DNA of 33,408 nucleotides from Frankia sp. QA3 (GTDB lineage: Bacteria > Actinomycetota > Actinomycetes > Frankiales > Frankiaceae): the NCBI RefSeq assembly GCF_000262465.1, contig NZ_CM001489.1, forward strand, positions 1,465,125 to 1,498,532, given 5' to 3'. A model generated the notes under the pieces. The model made no database searches, was not told where the DNA came from, and saw only the letters and a list, made by a program, of their open reading frames with translations. Positions within the stretch are counted from its first letter, which is position 1. Each line of letters starts with the position of its first letter. Shown piece after piece: positions 25,412 to 33,408 of this stretch. The translations under genes were made by a program, and so were the position numbers.

Positions 25412-28165
25412 GTGCAGAAACGGAAGTTGATCGAGGTGGCGCTGCCGCTGGAGGCGATCAACCGGGAGTCTGCTCGGGAGAAGTCCATCCGGCACGGTCA
25501 CCCGTCGACCCTTCACTTGTGGTGGGCGCGCCGCCCCCTCGCAGCAGCGCGCGCGGTGCTGTTCGCTCAACTCGTCGACGACCCGTCCGCACGGCCGGAG
25601 GAGTTCCCTACAGAGGAGCTGCAGCGCAAGGAGCGCGAGCGCCTCCATAAGCTGATCGAGCGGCTTGTGGTGTGGGAGAAGGTCCGTGACGAGAAGCTGC
25701 TCGCTGAGGCACGTGTCGAGATTCTCAAGTCCACCGACGGCAATCCACCACCGATCCTTGACCCGTTCGCCGGCGGAGGCACCATTCCGCTGGAGGCGCA
25801 GCGGCTCGGTCTCGAGGCGCACGCCTCCGACCTCAACCCGGTCGCCGTACTCATCAACAAAGCGCTCATCGAGATCCCTCCGAAGTTCCGAGACCAGTCC
25901 CCCGTCTACCCCGGGCTGGCCGACTCCGAGATCCGTGGCTGGAAGGGCGCCGAGGGCCTGGCCGCCGACGTGCGCGAATACGGCGCCTGGATGCGTGACG
26001 AGGCTGAGAAGCGCATCGGCCACCTCTACCCCAAGGCCACCCTCCCCAACGGCACCAAGGCCACGGTCATCGCCTGGATCTGGGCCCGTACCGTCGCCTG
26101 CCCCAACCCCGCCTGCGGCATCGAGATGCCCTTGGTCCGCTCCTGGTGGCTAGGGAAGAAAAAGGGCAAGGAGGCGTACGTCGTTCCCGAAATCGTCCCC
26201 GACCCCGCCTACCCCTCGGGGCAGCGGGTCGCGTTCACTATCGGACACGATAAGGCCGGTGCACCGACTGCCACCATGGACGGGACCGTGTCGAAGACCG
26301 GTGCCCGCTGCCTAGCCTGCGACGCGGCGGCGGAGTTGAAATATGTACGTGCGGAGGGCCGCTCTGGGCGGATCGGTGCTCAGCTCATGGCTGTCGTCGC
26401 CGAGGGAAATCGGCAGCGTATCTACCTCGCCCCGACCGACGAGCACGTCAAGGCCGCCAACGTCGAGCGCCCCGACGACGTCCCTGAGGCATCCCTCCCG
26501 GCCGAGGCCCTAGGCTTCCGGGTGCAGGCCTACGGCATGACGAGGTGGGCCGACCTGTTCACCAACCGCCAGCTTACCGCACTGACCACGTTCAGCGATC
26601 TGGTCTCCGACGCCCGCGAACGAGTCCTCGCCGACGGTGGCACCTATGCGTACGCCGACGCCGTCGCCACCTACCTCGGCATGGGCGTGAGCCGAATGAC
26701 CGACATTGCGAATGCACTCTGTCGTTGGGAGAACACGAAGGAACAAGTCCGCAACCTGTTCGGGCGCCAAGCGATCTCGATGCTGTGGGACTTCGGTGAG
26801 ACCAGGCCCTTCGGCAAGGCAGCTGGCGCGTATGAAGTCAGCCTGGGCAACCTAGCGAAGGCGATCACGGACACTGGTGGGCCGATTGGCGAAATCCGCC
26901 AGGCTGACGCATCGTCGCGGTCGTACGAGGGCGTGTTAATCAATACGGATCCGCCATATTACGACAACATTGGCTATTCTGACCTTTCCGACTTTTTCTA
27001 CGTATGGCTACGTAGAACGCTTCGATCCGTGCACCCGGCTCTACTCGCAACGATGTTGGTTCCGAAAGCCGAGGAACTGGTCGCGAACCCGTACCGGCAC
27101 GACGGGAAGCATGGTGCCCAGCGATTCTTCGAAGACGGCTTTCGTAGCGTCTTCGCGCATGCGAGAGAGTCTGCATGGAGGGACTACCCAATTGCGGTCT
27201 GGTATGCCTTCAAGCAGAGCGATTCCGACGAAGCGGGTGAGGCTTCGACGGGTTGGGAAACCCTACTTGAGGGGATGATCAACTCGGGTTGGACGATCAC
27301 CTCTACTTGGCCGAATCGCAGCGAACTCAGCAACCGCATGCGTGGCCGAGACTCTAACGCGCTGGCGTCCTCGATCGTGCTGTCGCTGCGTCCTCGTCCT
27401 GCGGGGGCGCCGACGACGGATCGGCGTGGGTTCATCGCGACGCTTGAGGCGGAACTGCCGGACGCGTTGCGGAAGCTGCAGCAGGGGCAGATCGCGCCGG
27501 TGGACCTGCCGCAGGCGGCGATCGGTCCGGGGATGGCGGTCTTCAGTCGCTACGACGCTGTGCTTGAGCCCGACGGCAAGAAGATGACAGTTCGCTCCGC
27601 GTTGGCCCGAATCAACGAGATACTCGACCAGGTGCTGAATGAACAGGAGGGCGACTTCGACTCGGCTTCCCGGTTCGCGATCGCCTGGTACCGGCAGCAC
27701 GGCTACGGCGCCGGCAAGTTCGGTGACGCTGACAGCCTCGCCCGGGCCCGCAACACCAGCGTCGACGTCATGGACCGGGAGAAGATCCTGACGAGCCGGG
27801 CTGGCAACGTGCAGCTCATCAGGCCCGCCGACCTGTCGTGGGACTACGACGTGCTGCAGGACAGCCACACCAGCAGCTGGGAGGTTCTCCACCATCTGAT
27901 CAGGGTCTTGGAGAGCGACGGCATTGCACCGGCCGGAAACTTCCTCCAGCTGGCGTTGAGTCGTAAGGACGGCGCTGTCGATGCCGACCTCATCAAGGAG
28001 CTCGCGCACCTGCTCTTCCGCATCGCGGAGGCCAATGGCTGGACGAAGGACGCTTTGAGCTTCAACAGTCTCGTGACGAGCTGGCCTGAGATCCTGGAGG
28101 TCGCGCGCACCCGGAAGAGGCCCGCCGAGACACAGGGCGCGATCGACTTCGACGAGGACGAGTGA
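25412..28165 (+). CDS. DUF1156 DNA methylase (adenine-type, COG1743)
   Basis: 917 residues. The N-terminal DUF1156 domain reads KRKLIEVALPLEAINRESA and HPSTLHLWWARRPLAAARA. SAM-binding motif I is DPFAGGGT from Asp117, and catalytic motif IV is DPPY at 513-516 (NTDPPYYDNIGYSD). Between them is a Zn-ribbon insertion: CPNPACG and, about 90 residues on, CLACD. This is the layout of COG1743 adenine-specific methylases. It would mark self DNA, or act within a phage-modifying complex. The motifs are intact, so it is probably active. The GTG at 25412 follows GAGGGA (25401-25406) by 5 bases. The stop is 1 base before the DUF499 gene, so they form one transcript. The promoter upstream is unclear because of transposon debris. 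Confidence 0.95.
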   Translation: MQKRKLIEVALPLEAINRESAREKSIRHGHPSTLHLWWARRPLAAARAVLFAQLVDDPSARPEEFPTEELQRKERERLHKLIERLVVWEKVRDEKLLAEARVEILKSTDGNPPPILDPFAGGGTIPLEAQRLGLEAHASDLNPVAVLINKALIEIPPKFRDQSPVYPGLADSEIRGWKGAEGLAADVREYGAWMRDEAEKRIGHLYPKATLPNGTKATVIAWIWARTVACPNPACGIEMPLVRSWWLGKKKGKEAYVVPEIVPDPAYPSGQRVAFTIGHDKAGAPTATMDGTVSKTGARCLACDAAAELKYVRAEGRSGRIGAQLMAVVAEGNRQRIYLAPTDEHVKAANVERPDDVPEASLPAEALGFRVQAYGMTRWADLFTNRQLTALTTFSDLVSDARERVLADGGTYAYADAVATYLGMGVSRMTDIANALCRWENTKEQVRNLFGRQAISMLWDFGETRPFGKAAGAYEVSLGNLAKAITDTGGPIGEIRQADASSRSYEGVLINTDPPYYDNIGYSDLSDFFYVWLRRTLRSVHPALLATMLVPKAEELVANPYRHDGKHGAQRFFEDGFRSVFAHARESAWRDYPIAVWYAFKQSDSDEAGEASTGWETLLEGMINSGWTITSTWPNRSELSNRMRGRDSNALASSIVLSLRPRPAGAPTTDRRGFIATLEAELPDALRKLQQGQIAPVDLPQAAIGPGMAVFSRYDAVLEPDGKKMTVRSALARINEILDQVLNEQEGDFDSASRFAIAWYRQHGYGAGKFGDADSLARARNTSVDVMDREKILTSRAGNVQLIRPADLSWDYDVLQDSHTSSWEVLHHLIRVLESDGIAPAGNFLQLALSRKDGAVDADLIKELAHLLFRIAEANGWTKDALSFNSLVTSWPEILEVARTRKRPAETQGAIDFDEDE

Positions 28166-28166
28166 C

Positions 28167-31100
28167 ATGGCGCTGAGCAACCGTGACCGCATCGACGGCA
28201 TGTTCCAGATCCTTGCCCCGGCGCTGGACGACTTCATCTCGTCGGTGATCGGTCAGGCCGCCCCGGCGCTGGGGGCTGAGTGGACGAAGCTGGTCCAGGC
28301 GAAGGACCTCAAGAACGGCGTGCCCGCGGGGAAGAGCTACGACCCGCTCGACCCGCAGGTCCAGTTCCGTGTGCTCACCGAAGGCAACATCACCGGCGCC
28401 TACAAGCATGGTTGGTATCCGTTCAACCAGGCTGTCGGGCGTGCCGGCGAGACCTTCGCCAGCGAGCTTCGCGAGGTGCGTAACGAGTGGGCGCACAACG
28501 GTTCGTTCACCGACGACGACGCCTACCGCGCTCTCGACACGGGCGAACGCCTGCTCAAGCTCATCGGTGCCAGTGCCGAGGCCGAAGAGGTCCGCGGCAT
28601 CCGGCTCAACCTGCGTCGGGTGACCGCCGACAAGGATGACAAGAAGGTCCTCAAGGCCGCGGTCGACAATCCCGAGGCCGCCGGACTCAAACCGTGGCGC
28701 GAGGTGCTCCAGCCCCACGACGACGTCGCCACCGGCAATTTCCACGCCTCCGAGTTCGCGGCCGACCTGTACAAGGTCGCCACCGGCGGCGAGGTCGACT
28801 CCGACTACGCCGACCCGGTCGAGTTCTTCCGGCGCACCTACCTCACCGAAGGCCTGCGCGACCTGGTCGGCCGCGCCGTGCGGCGTCTCTCGGGCGACGA
28901 CAACGTCTCGCCGGTGATCAACCTCCAGACCAACTTCGGTGGCGGCAAGACCCACTCGATGCTGTCGCTGTGGCACGTGGCCGCCGGACTTCCCGTGGGC
29001 AAGTTCCCGCAGGAGACCCAGGAACTGCTCACCGCCAACGGCTATGCCGGCACCAAGGTGAACCGGGTCGCGATCGTGGGCAACCACCTCAGCCCGTCCG
29101 GTGCCACCAAGGACGATGGCACCCGCGTCAACACGATCTGGGGTGAGCTGGCCTGGCAGCTCGGCGGTGCCGAGGCGTACGCCATCGTCGCCACCGCGGA
29201 CAGCAACCGCACCCATCCCGGCGAGGCGCTCCACACGCTGCTGGCAACGTACGCGCCCGCCGTCATCCTGATTGACGAGTGGGTCGCCTACGCCCGCTCA
29301 CTCGTCGGCCGCGACGACCTCGCGGGCGGCACGTTCGACGATCAGTTCACCTTCGCCCAGTCGCTGACCGAGGCTGCCAAGGGCACCTCAGGCGTCCTGC
29401 TGGCGATTTCGATCCCTGCCTCGGAGAGCGGGGTCGACTCCGAGATCGTGGTCGGGAGCGCAGAGGAGGTCGGCGGCGCCAACGGCCTTGAAGCCCTGAA
29501 GCGGCTCCAGAATGTCGTGCGGCGGGTGGCTGACCAGTGGCGCCCGGCGTCGCCGACCGAGGCCTACAACATTGTCAGGCAGCGGCTGTTCAAGCAGCCC
29601 GACGCCGCCGCGCTCGCCGCGATCGGGGCAACGGCCAAGGCGTACGTGGAGCTGTACCGCAAGTACACCGATGACTTTCCGCGGGAGGCGCGCGACCCGG
29701 CGTACGAGTATCGCCTCAGGCAGACCTACCCGATCCACCCGGAGCTGTTCGACACCCTCTACGAGGAGTGGTCCTCGCTGGAGCGCTTCCAGCGCACCCG
29801 CGGTGTGCTGCGGCTGATGAGCACGGTGATCCACGCGCTCTGGACGGGCGAGGACGCCTCACCGTTGATCATGCCGGGGTCGATCCCGCTCGCCACCGCG
29901 AACGTGAACGCCGAGCTGACGCAGTACCTCCAGGACTCCTGGAAGACGATTATCGACGCCGATGTCGACGGCCCGAACTCCGAACCTGCGCGCATCGATA
30001 CGGCGAAGCCGCTGTTCGGTCAGCGGGCGCTGACCAGGAGGCTCGCCCGCACGGTGTTCTTCGGTGCCGCCCCGACCGTCGCCCCCGGCTCGGTGCACAA
30101 GGGCATCGGTACCCAGCGGGTCTTCCTCGGCACCGCGATCCCCGGCGACGTCCCGGGTAATTTCCACGCCGCGCTGACCCAGCTCGGTGACCGGGCGACG
30201 TACTTCTACTCCGGGTCCGGCAAGTACTGGTACGACCTTCAGGCCAACATCACCCGCACCGCCAAGGACCAGGCCGAGCGCCTCCACAAGGAAGATGTGT
30301 GGAAGGAGATCGTCACGCGGCTGCTCGGCCAGGGCCGCGTGAAAGGTGACTTCGCTGGCGTTCACGTCTGCCCGGAGACCAACGCCGACCTCCCCGACAC
30401 GGGCGAGGCGCGCCTCGTCATCCTGCACCCGAAGTTCGCCCACAAGCGGGGCACCGAGTCGGCCGCCAAGAACTTCGCGCAGAAGGCGACCGAGCAGCGC
30501 GGCAGCTCCAACCGGACCAACCGCAACATGCTCGTCTACCTCGCCCCCGACGAAGCCCGGCTGGAGGAACTCGACACCGCCACCCGCGACTACCTCGGCT
30601 GGAAGCACGTTCTCGACAACGAGGCGGACCTCGACCTGACCCAGAACCAGAAGAATCAGGCCGCCCAGCGCCAAGCCCAGGCCGACCAGACCGTCACAGC
30701 CAGGCTCCTGCAGACCTTCACCTGGGCGCTCGTCCCAGCCCAGCCGGAGCCGAACGCGCCGTTCCTCCTGCGCGAGACCAAGGTCGAAGGACAGTCCACC
30801 TCGCTCGCCGAGCGGGTGTCCCGCCGCCTCGGCAACGACGGCGATCTCTCGACACAGCAGGCCGCGGCGACGATCCGCCTGGCGATCAGCAAGGTCCCGC
30901 AGATCTGGAAGGACGGCCACGTCTCGCTCGGCACCCTGTGGGGGCTCTACAGCCAGTACCCCTACATGCCTCGCCTGCGCGACCGGACAGTGCTCAACGC
31001 GGGCGTCATCGACATGCCGCTGCACTGGCAAATCGATGGTTTTGCCCTCGCCGCCGGCTATGACGACTCGGCCGGACGCTACGTCGGGCTGTGGCTGCCC

Positions 31101-31526
31101 GACGAGGACAAGAACGCCGCGCCGACGGCCACCGACTCGCTGCTACTGGTGCGTCCCGACGTTGCCGTCCAGCAGCGCGCCGCCGAAGTCCCGACGCCGG
31201 ACCCGGAGAAAAGGCGGAACGAGAACGACGAGAACGACGAGAAGAAGCCCTTCAAGCCGGACCCTGGCCACCGCGGCGTCCATCATCGTGAGCCCAAGAC
31301 GCGGTTCTACGGCGTGAAGACCCTCAACTCCGACAAGATCGCCCTTGATTTCAAGAACGTCGCCGACGAGATCATCGCCAACCTCCGTCAGGACGGCACC
31401 GAGCTCGTCGTGAAGATCGAGATTGAAGCCACGAAGAGCACCGGCTTCGAGGAAGGCCAGGTCCGCACCGTCTCCGAGAACGCCGGGACCCTGAAGTTCG
31501 ACCAGTCGGGCTTCGAGGAGAGCTGA
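28167..31526 (+). CDS. DUF499 ATPase with N-terminal Swt1-type HEPN domain
   Basis: 1119 residues. Residues 1 to about 135 form a HEPN domain of the Swt1 kind (DRIDGMFQILAPALDDFISS) with the catalytic R-x4-H as RNEWAH, Arg105 and His110. HEPN proteins with this motif are often metal-independent RNases. A large DUF499/COG1483 AAA+ ATPase follows: Walker A NFGGGKTHS with Lys261, Walker B VILIDEW with Asp370-Glu371. After about 1010 comes a charged linker (ENDENDEKKPFKPDPGHRG) and a C-terminal beta-rich domain. DUF499 ATPases pair with DUF1156 methylases; the two genes here are one base apart. The likely role is an ATP-driven sensor or remodeller of the complex, with the HEPN end as possible effector. 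The start is secure (ATG, no alternative, all of HEPN included). Confidence 0.95.
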   Translation: MALSNRDRIDGMFQILAPALDDFISSVIGQAAPALGAEWTKLVQAKDLKNGVPAGKSYDPLDPQVQFRVLTEGNITGAYKHGWYPFNQAVGRAGETFASELREVRNEWAHNGSFTDDDAYRALDTGERLLKLIGASAEAEEVRGIRLNLRRVTADKDDKKVLKAAVDNPEAAGLKPWREVLQPHDDVATGNFHASEFAADLYKVATGGEVDSDYADPVEFFRRTYLTEGLRDLVGRAVRRLSGDDNVSPVINLQTNFGGGKTHSMLSLWHVAAGLPVGKFPQETQELLTANGYAGTKVNRVAIVGNHLSPSGATKDDGTRVNTIWGELAWQLGGAEAYAIVATADSNRTHPGEALHTLLATYAPAVILIDEWVAYARSLVGRDDLAGGTFDDQFTFAQSLTEAAKGTSGVLLAISIPASESGVDSEIVVGSAEEVGGANGLEALKRLQNVVRRVADQWRPASPTEAYNIVRQRLFKQPDAAALAAIGATAKAYVELYRKYTDDFPREARDPAYEYRLRQTYPIHPELFDTLYEEWSSLERFQRTRGVLRLMSTVIHALWTGEDASPLIMPGSIPLATANVNAELTQYLQDSWKTIIDADVDGPNSEPARIDTAKPLFGQRALTRRLARTVFFGAAPTVAPGSVHKGIGTQRVFLGTAIPGDVPGNFHAALTQLGDRATYFYSGSGKYWYDLQANITRTAKDQAERLHKEDVWKEIVTRLLGQGRVKGDFAGVHVCPETNADLPDTGEARLVILHPKFAHKRGTESAAKNFAQKATEQRGSSNRTNRNMLVYLAPDEARLEELDTATRDYLGWKHVLDNEADLDLTQNQKNQAAQRQAQADQTVTARLLQTFTWALVPAQPEPNAPFLLRETKVEGQSTSLAERVSRRLGNDGDLSTQQAAATIRLAISKVPQIWKDGHVSLGTLWGLYSQYPYMPRLRDRTVLNAGVIDMPLHWQIDGFALAAGYDDSAGRYVGLWLPDEDKNAAPTATDSLLLVRPDVAVQQRAAEVPTPDPEKRRNENDENDEKKPFKPDPGHRGVHHREPKTRFYGVKTLNSDKIALDFKNVADEIIANLRQDGTELVVKIEIEATKSTGFEEGQVRTVSENAGTLKFDQSGFEES

Positions 31527-31668
31527 GCGGCCCACCGGCAGGTATCTGAGTAACATCGAGATTGAGGGTGACCGAGCCTCTGCGCTGGCCCCGTCACCCG
31601 TCAACTCTTGGGTCTCCACCCCCCACGAATCAGGCGGGAAAAATCCGCCGGTGGACGCGTAACCACCT

Positions 31669-31995
31669 TCAGCCGATAACGAGCCGTTCCCCGCCGAAGT
31701 CCGCGATGATCTCCAGGTGTCCGCCGAGTGCTTTGACGTAGGCGGCGAGGGTGCGTAGCTCGCTGGCGTCGATGTTGGCCCGCTCGATGGCGGAGACGCG
31801 TTCCTGCCGGACGTGCATGCGGTCGGCGACGTCCGCCTGGGTGAGACCCAGGCGCCGACGCATCTCGGCGAGCCGATGGGCGCGGTTCTCCGCCACGAGC
31901 CGTCGCGCCCCCGCCTCGACCTCGCGGCGGTCGTGTTCTTCGGGGAAGAACTCGGAGAGGAAGCCGTCTCTGTCGTACCCGTGGGCGGGGCTCAT
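31669..31995 (-). CDS. HigA-like HTH antitoxin (second pair)
   Basis: 108 residues with a charged N-terminus (FFPEEHDRREVEAGARRLV) and an Xre helix-turn-helix at about 48-72 (RLGLTQADVADRMHVRQERV). The tail is YVKALGGHLEIIADFG, the same tail type as in the antitoxin at 11400-11732. The ATG overlaps the toxin stop as ATGA. It should bind the toxin and the palindrome at 32382-32399. It converges on the DUF499 gene; small inverted repeats near 31633-31667 lie between them. Confidence 0.9.
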   Translation of the reverse strand: MSPAHGYDRDGFLSEFFPEEHDRREVEAGARRLVAENRAHRLAEMRRRLGLTQADVADRMHVRQERVSAIERANIDASELRTLAAYVKALGGHLEIIADFGGERLVIG

Positions 31996-32354
31996 GCGTC
32001 ACGTTCCTTGAGGTGGAGGGCGTAGCGGGCTTCGGCCAGCGGGATCGCCCTTTCGTACCAGGTTGACCACTGTCCGGCCTTGTCTCCGGCGACGAGCAGG
32101 ACCGCGCGGCGCTCGGGATCGAAGACGAACAGGATGCGGACCTCGCTGGTTCCGCTTGAGGCGGGCCTGAGTTCCTTGAGGTTGTGGAGTCGTGAGCCCT
32201 TGATCCGGTCAACGAGCGGCCGTCCCAGGCTGGGGCCTTCGTGGAGAAGAGCGGTCACAGCCTGGCCGACGAGGATCGCGGTGTTTCGGTCCCTTCGACG
32301 TAGGTCATGCAGCCACTCCCGGACCTCGCTGACGATCTCCAGGCGATAGGCCAC
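31992..32354 (-). CDS. HigB/RelE-family toxin (second pair)
   Basis: 120 residues from the GTG at 32354 (AYRLEIVSEVREWLHDL). Hallmarks are LGRPLVDRIKGS, NLKELRPASSGTSEVRILF, FDPERRAVLLVAGDKAG and WYERAIPLAEARY, block for block those of the toxin at 11729-12100. It is expected to be a ribosome-dependent mRNA interferase. The frame is open to an ATG at 32411, but that ATG lies upstream of the probable promoter (TACACT on the minus strand, 32396-32391), so it would not be transcribed. AAGGGG lies 7 bases before the GTG. Unlike the first pair, this mRNA has a leader of about 30 bases. Confidence 0.88.
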   Translation of the reverse strand: MAYRLEIVSEVREWLHDLRRRDRNTAILVGQAVTALLHEGPSLGRPLVDRIKGSRLHNLKELRPASSGTSEVRILFVFDPERRAVLLVAGDKAGQWSTWYERAIPLAEARYALHLKERDA

Positions 32355-32381
32355 GGCGTGTCCCCTTCGGAGCAGAGGGTT

Positions 32382-32399
32382 CAGTACCTGAGTGTACTG
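32382..32399 (-). promoter_or_regulatory. Promoter and operator of the second HigBA-like pair
   Basis: The inverted repeat cagtac-ctgagt-gtactg (6-bp arms) overlaps a minus-strand -10 box TACACT (32396-32391). Placement matches the first pair, where the palindrome also overlaps the -10, so antitoxin autoregulation is likely. The palindrome sequences of the two pairs differ. Confidence 0.6.
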
Positions 32400-32673
32400 C
32401 TGCCCCGCCATCGTGCGAGCCAGTCACGTCACAGAACGCTCACTCGGGCGGCGGTAGAACGCGGTACGCAGCGATCACATCGCAGACAGACACCGACCTC
32501 GAAGTGCGGCACCACCTTCCGATCCCCACGGCTGCCACAGTGGAGTCCACGGACGTGGTGTACGGATTGTGATCGTCTGACGACTCGCCGGAGTGGCGGT
32601 CCGTGACGTGGGACGGCCACCGCGTGATCCTCACGAGAAACCTGTCGTAGTAGCTCGTTGAGGAGGAAACGCG

Positions 32674-33408
32674 ATGGCCGTGCGCCCGACTGTGCCGGAC
32701 GTGGAGTTCGTGGGCAAGGAACTCGCGGCGGCGAGTCCGGATCTGCTGGGGTCGATGGTGAAGGCGTTCGCGGAGGCGTTGATGGGCGCCGAGGTGGACG
32801 GGATCTGCGGGGCGGAATACGGGGAGATATCACCGGAGCGGACGAATCGCCGGAACGGCTACCGGACGCGGGAGTGGGACACGCGGGCCGGGACGATCGA
32901 CCTGTCGATCCCGAAGCTGCGGCAGGGGTCGTATTTCCCGGAATGGCTGCTGACCCGGAGGAGACGCGCCGAGCAGGCGCTGATCTCGGTGGTCGCCACG
33001 TCGTATCTTCTGGGGGTTTCGACGCGCCGGGTGGACAAGCTTGTCGAGCAGCTCGGGGTCGCGCACATCTCGAAGTCGCAGGTGTCGGAGCTCGCGAAGC
33101 ATCTCGATGGCCAGGTCGAGGCGTTCCGGTCGCGGCCGCTGGATGCCGGGCCGTACCGGTTCGTGCAGGCCGACGCGTTGACGATGAAGGTCCGTGAGGA
33201 CGGCCGGGTCGTCAACGTCCACTGTCTGCTCGCGGTCGGGGTGAACGGCGACGGGCACCGGGAGATCCTCGGCCTGGAGGTCGTGTCCAGCGAGGACGGT
33301 GCCGGCTGGCTGGCGTTCTTCCGGGGCCTGGTCGCCCGGGGGCTGTCCGGGGTGCGGCTGGTGACCTCGGATGCGCACCGCGGTCTGGTGAACGCGATCG
33401 CCGCGACT
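32674..33408 (+). mobile_element. IS256-family (Mutator) transposase, 5' part
   Basis: The ATG at 32674, with AGGAGG at 32661-32666 (7-base spacing), opens a frame of 245 codons to the window edge without a stop. Its blocks fit IS256/Mutator transposases: RRNGYRTREWDTRAGTIDL, IPKLRQGSYFPEWLL, TSYLLGVSTRRVDKLVEQLG, then the first catalytic Asp in FVQADALTMKVRE and the second in LVTSDAHRGL. The final catalytic Glu lies beyond the edge. The frame is intact so far, so the element may be active. The left terminal repeat should lie between about 32420 and 32660; I could not define it. Confidence 0.92.

Noticed and set aside
32429..32833. Minus-strand ORF overlapping the IS256 transposase start
   Set aside because: Pro/Arg/Ser-rich shadow without ribosome site; the plus-strand transposase frame is clear.

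Overview
The window is high-GC DNA with many GTG starts and strong GGAGG-type ribosome sites. It carries several typical actinobacterial genes: a monomeric NADP isocitrate dehydrogenase, a mycofactocin-type short-chain dehydrogenase, an F420-type luciferase-like oxidoreductase, a Ser/Thr kinase and a P450. A filamentous actinomycete is very likely. A Frankia-like genome is my guess from the gene styles and cannot be settled from the window.

Layout. (1) 1-9750 is mostly ordinary chromosome: a small membrane protein coupled to a lipoprotein (minus strand), idh, an SDR, an LLM oxidoreductase, a kinase fused to a seven-bladed WD40 propeller, and a P450. A 462-bp duplicate of a gene end from 16 kb sits between the kinase and the P450. 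(2) 9830-13870 is decayed accessory DNA. It holds broken DUF4143-type ATPase and DUF2786-type genes (two partial sets, each with tandem repeats), a HigB/HigA-like toxin-antitoxin pair, a DUF6880-like remnant and a VapBC-like pair. (3) 14290-16510 is a three-gene run: a HEAT-repeat protein, a small conserved protein and a coiled-coil protein. (4) 16658-31526 is a defence island built around a helicase-methylase-ATPase set: an SNF2/DUF3883 helicase, a DUF1643-like protein, a DUF1156 adenine-type methylase and a DUF499 ATPase with an N-terminal Swt1-type HEPN domain. It is split by an internally deleted IS630-like element, a lower-GC two-gene cassette (a 118-aa unknown protein and an SF1 helicase with a large unknown N-terminal region), a broken hypothetical gene and an IS5-type transposase remnant. 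(5) 31669-33408 holds a second HigB/HigA-like pair, paralogous to the first, and the start of an IS256-family transposase that runs off the right edge.

How the genes may work together. The methylase and DUF499 ATPase genes are one base apart, and the SNF2 helicase and DUF1643-like gene overlap by one base. Together they match the known neighbourhood of COG0553-type helicase, COG1743 methylase and COG1483 ATPase, called helicase-methylase-ATPase or Hma-like in defence catalogues. No dedicated nuclease gene is seen, so the intact HEPN motif in the DUF499 protein is the best candidate effector. Toxin-antitoxin pairs and transposon debris on both sides are typical of a defence island that gains and loses modules.
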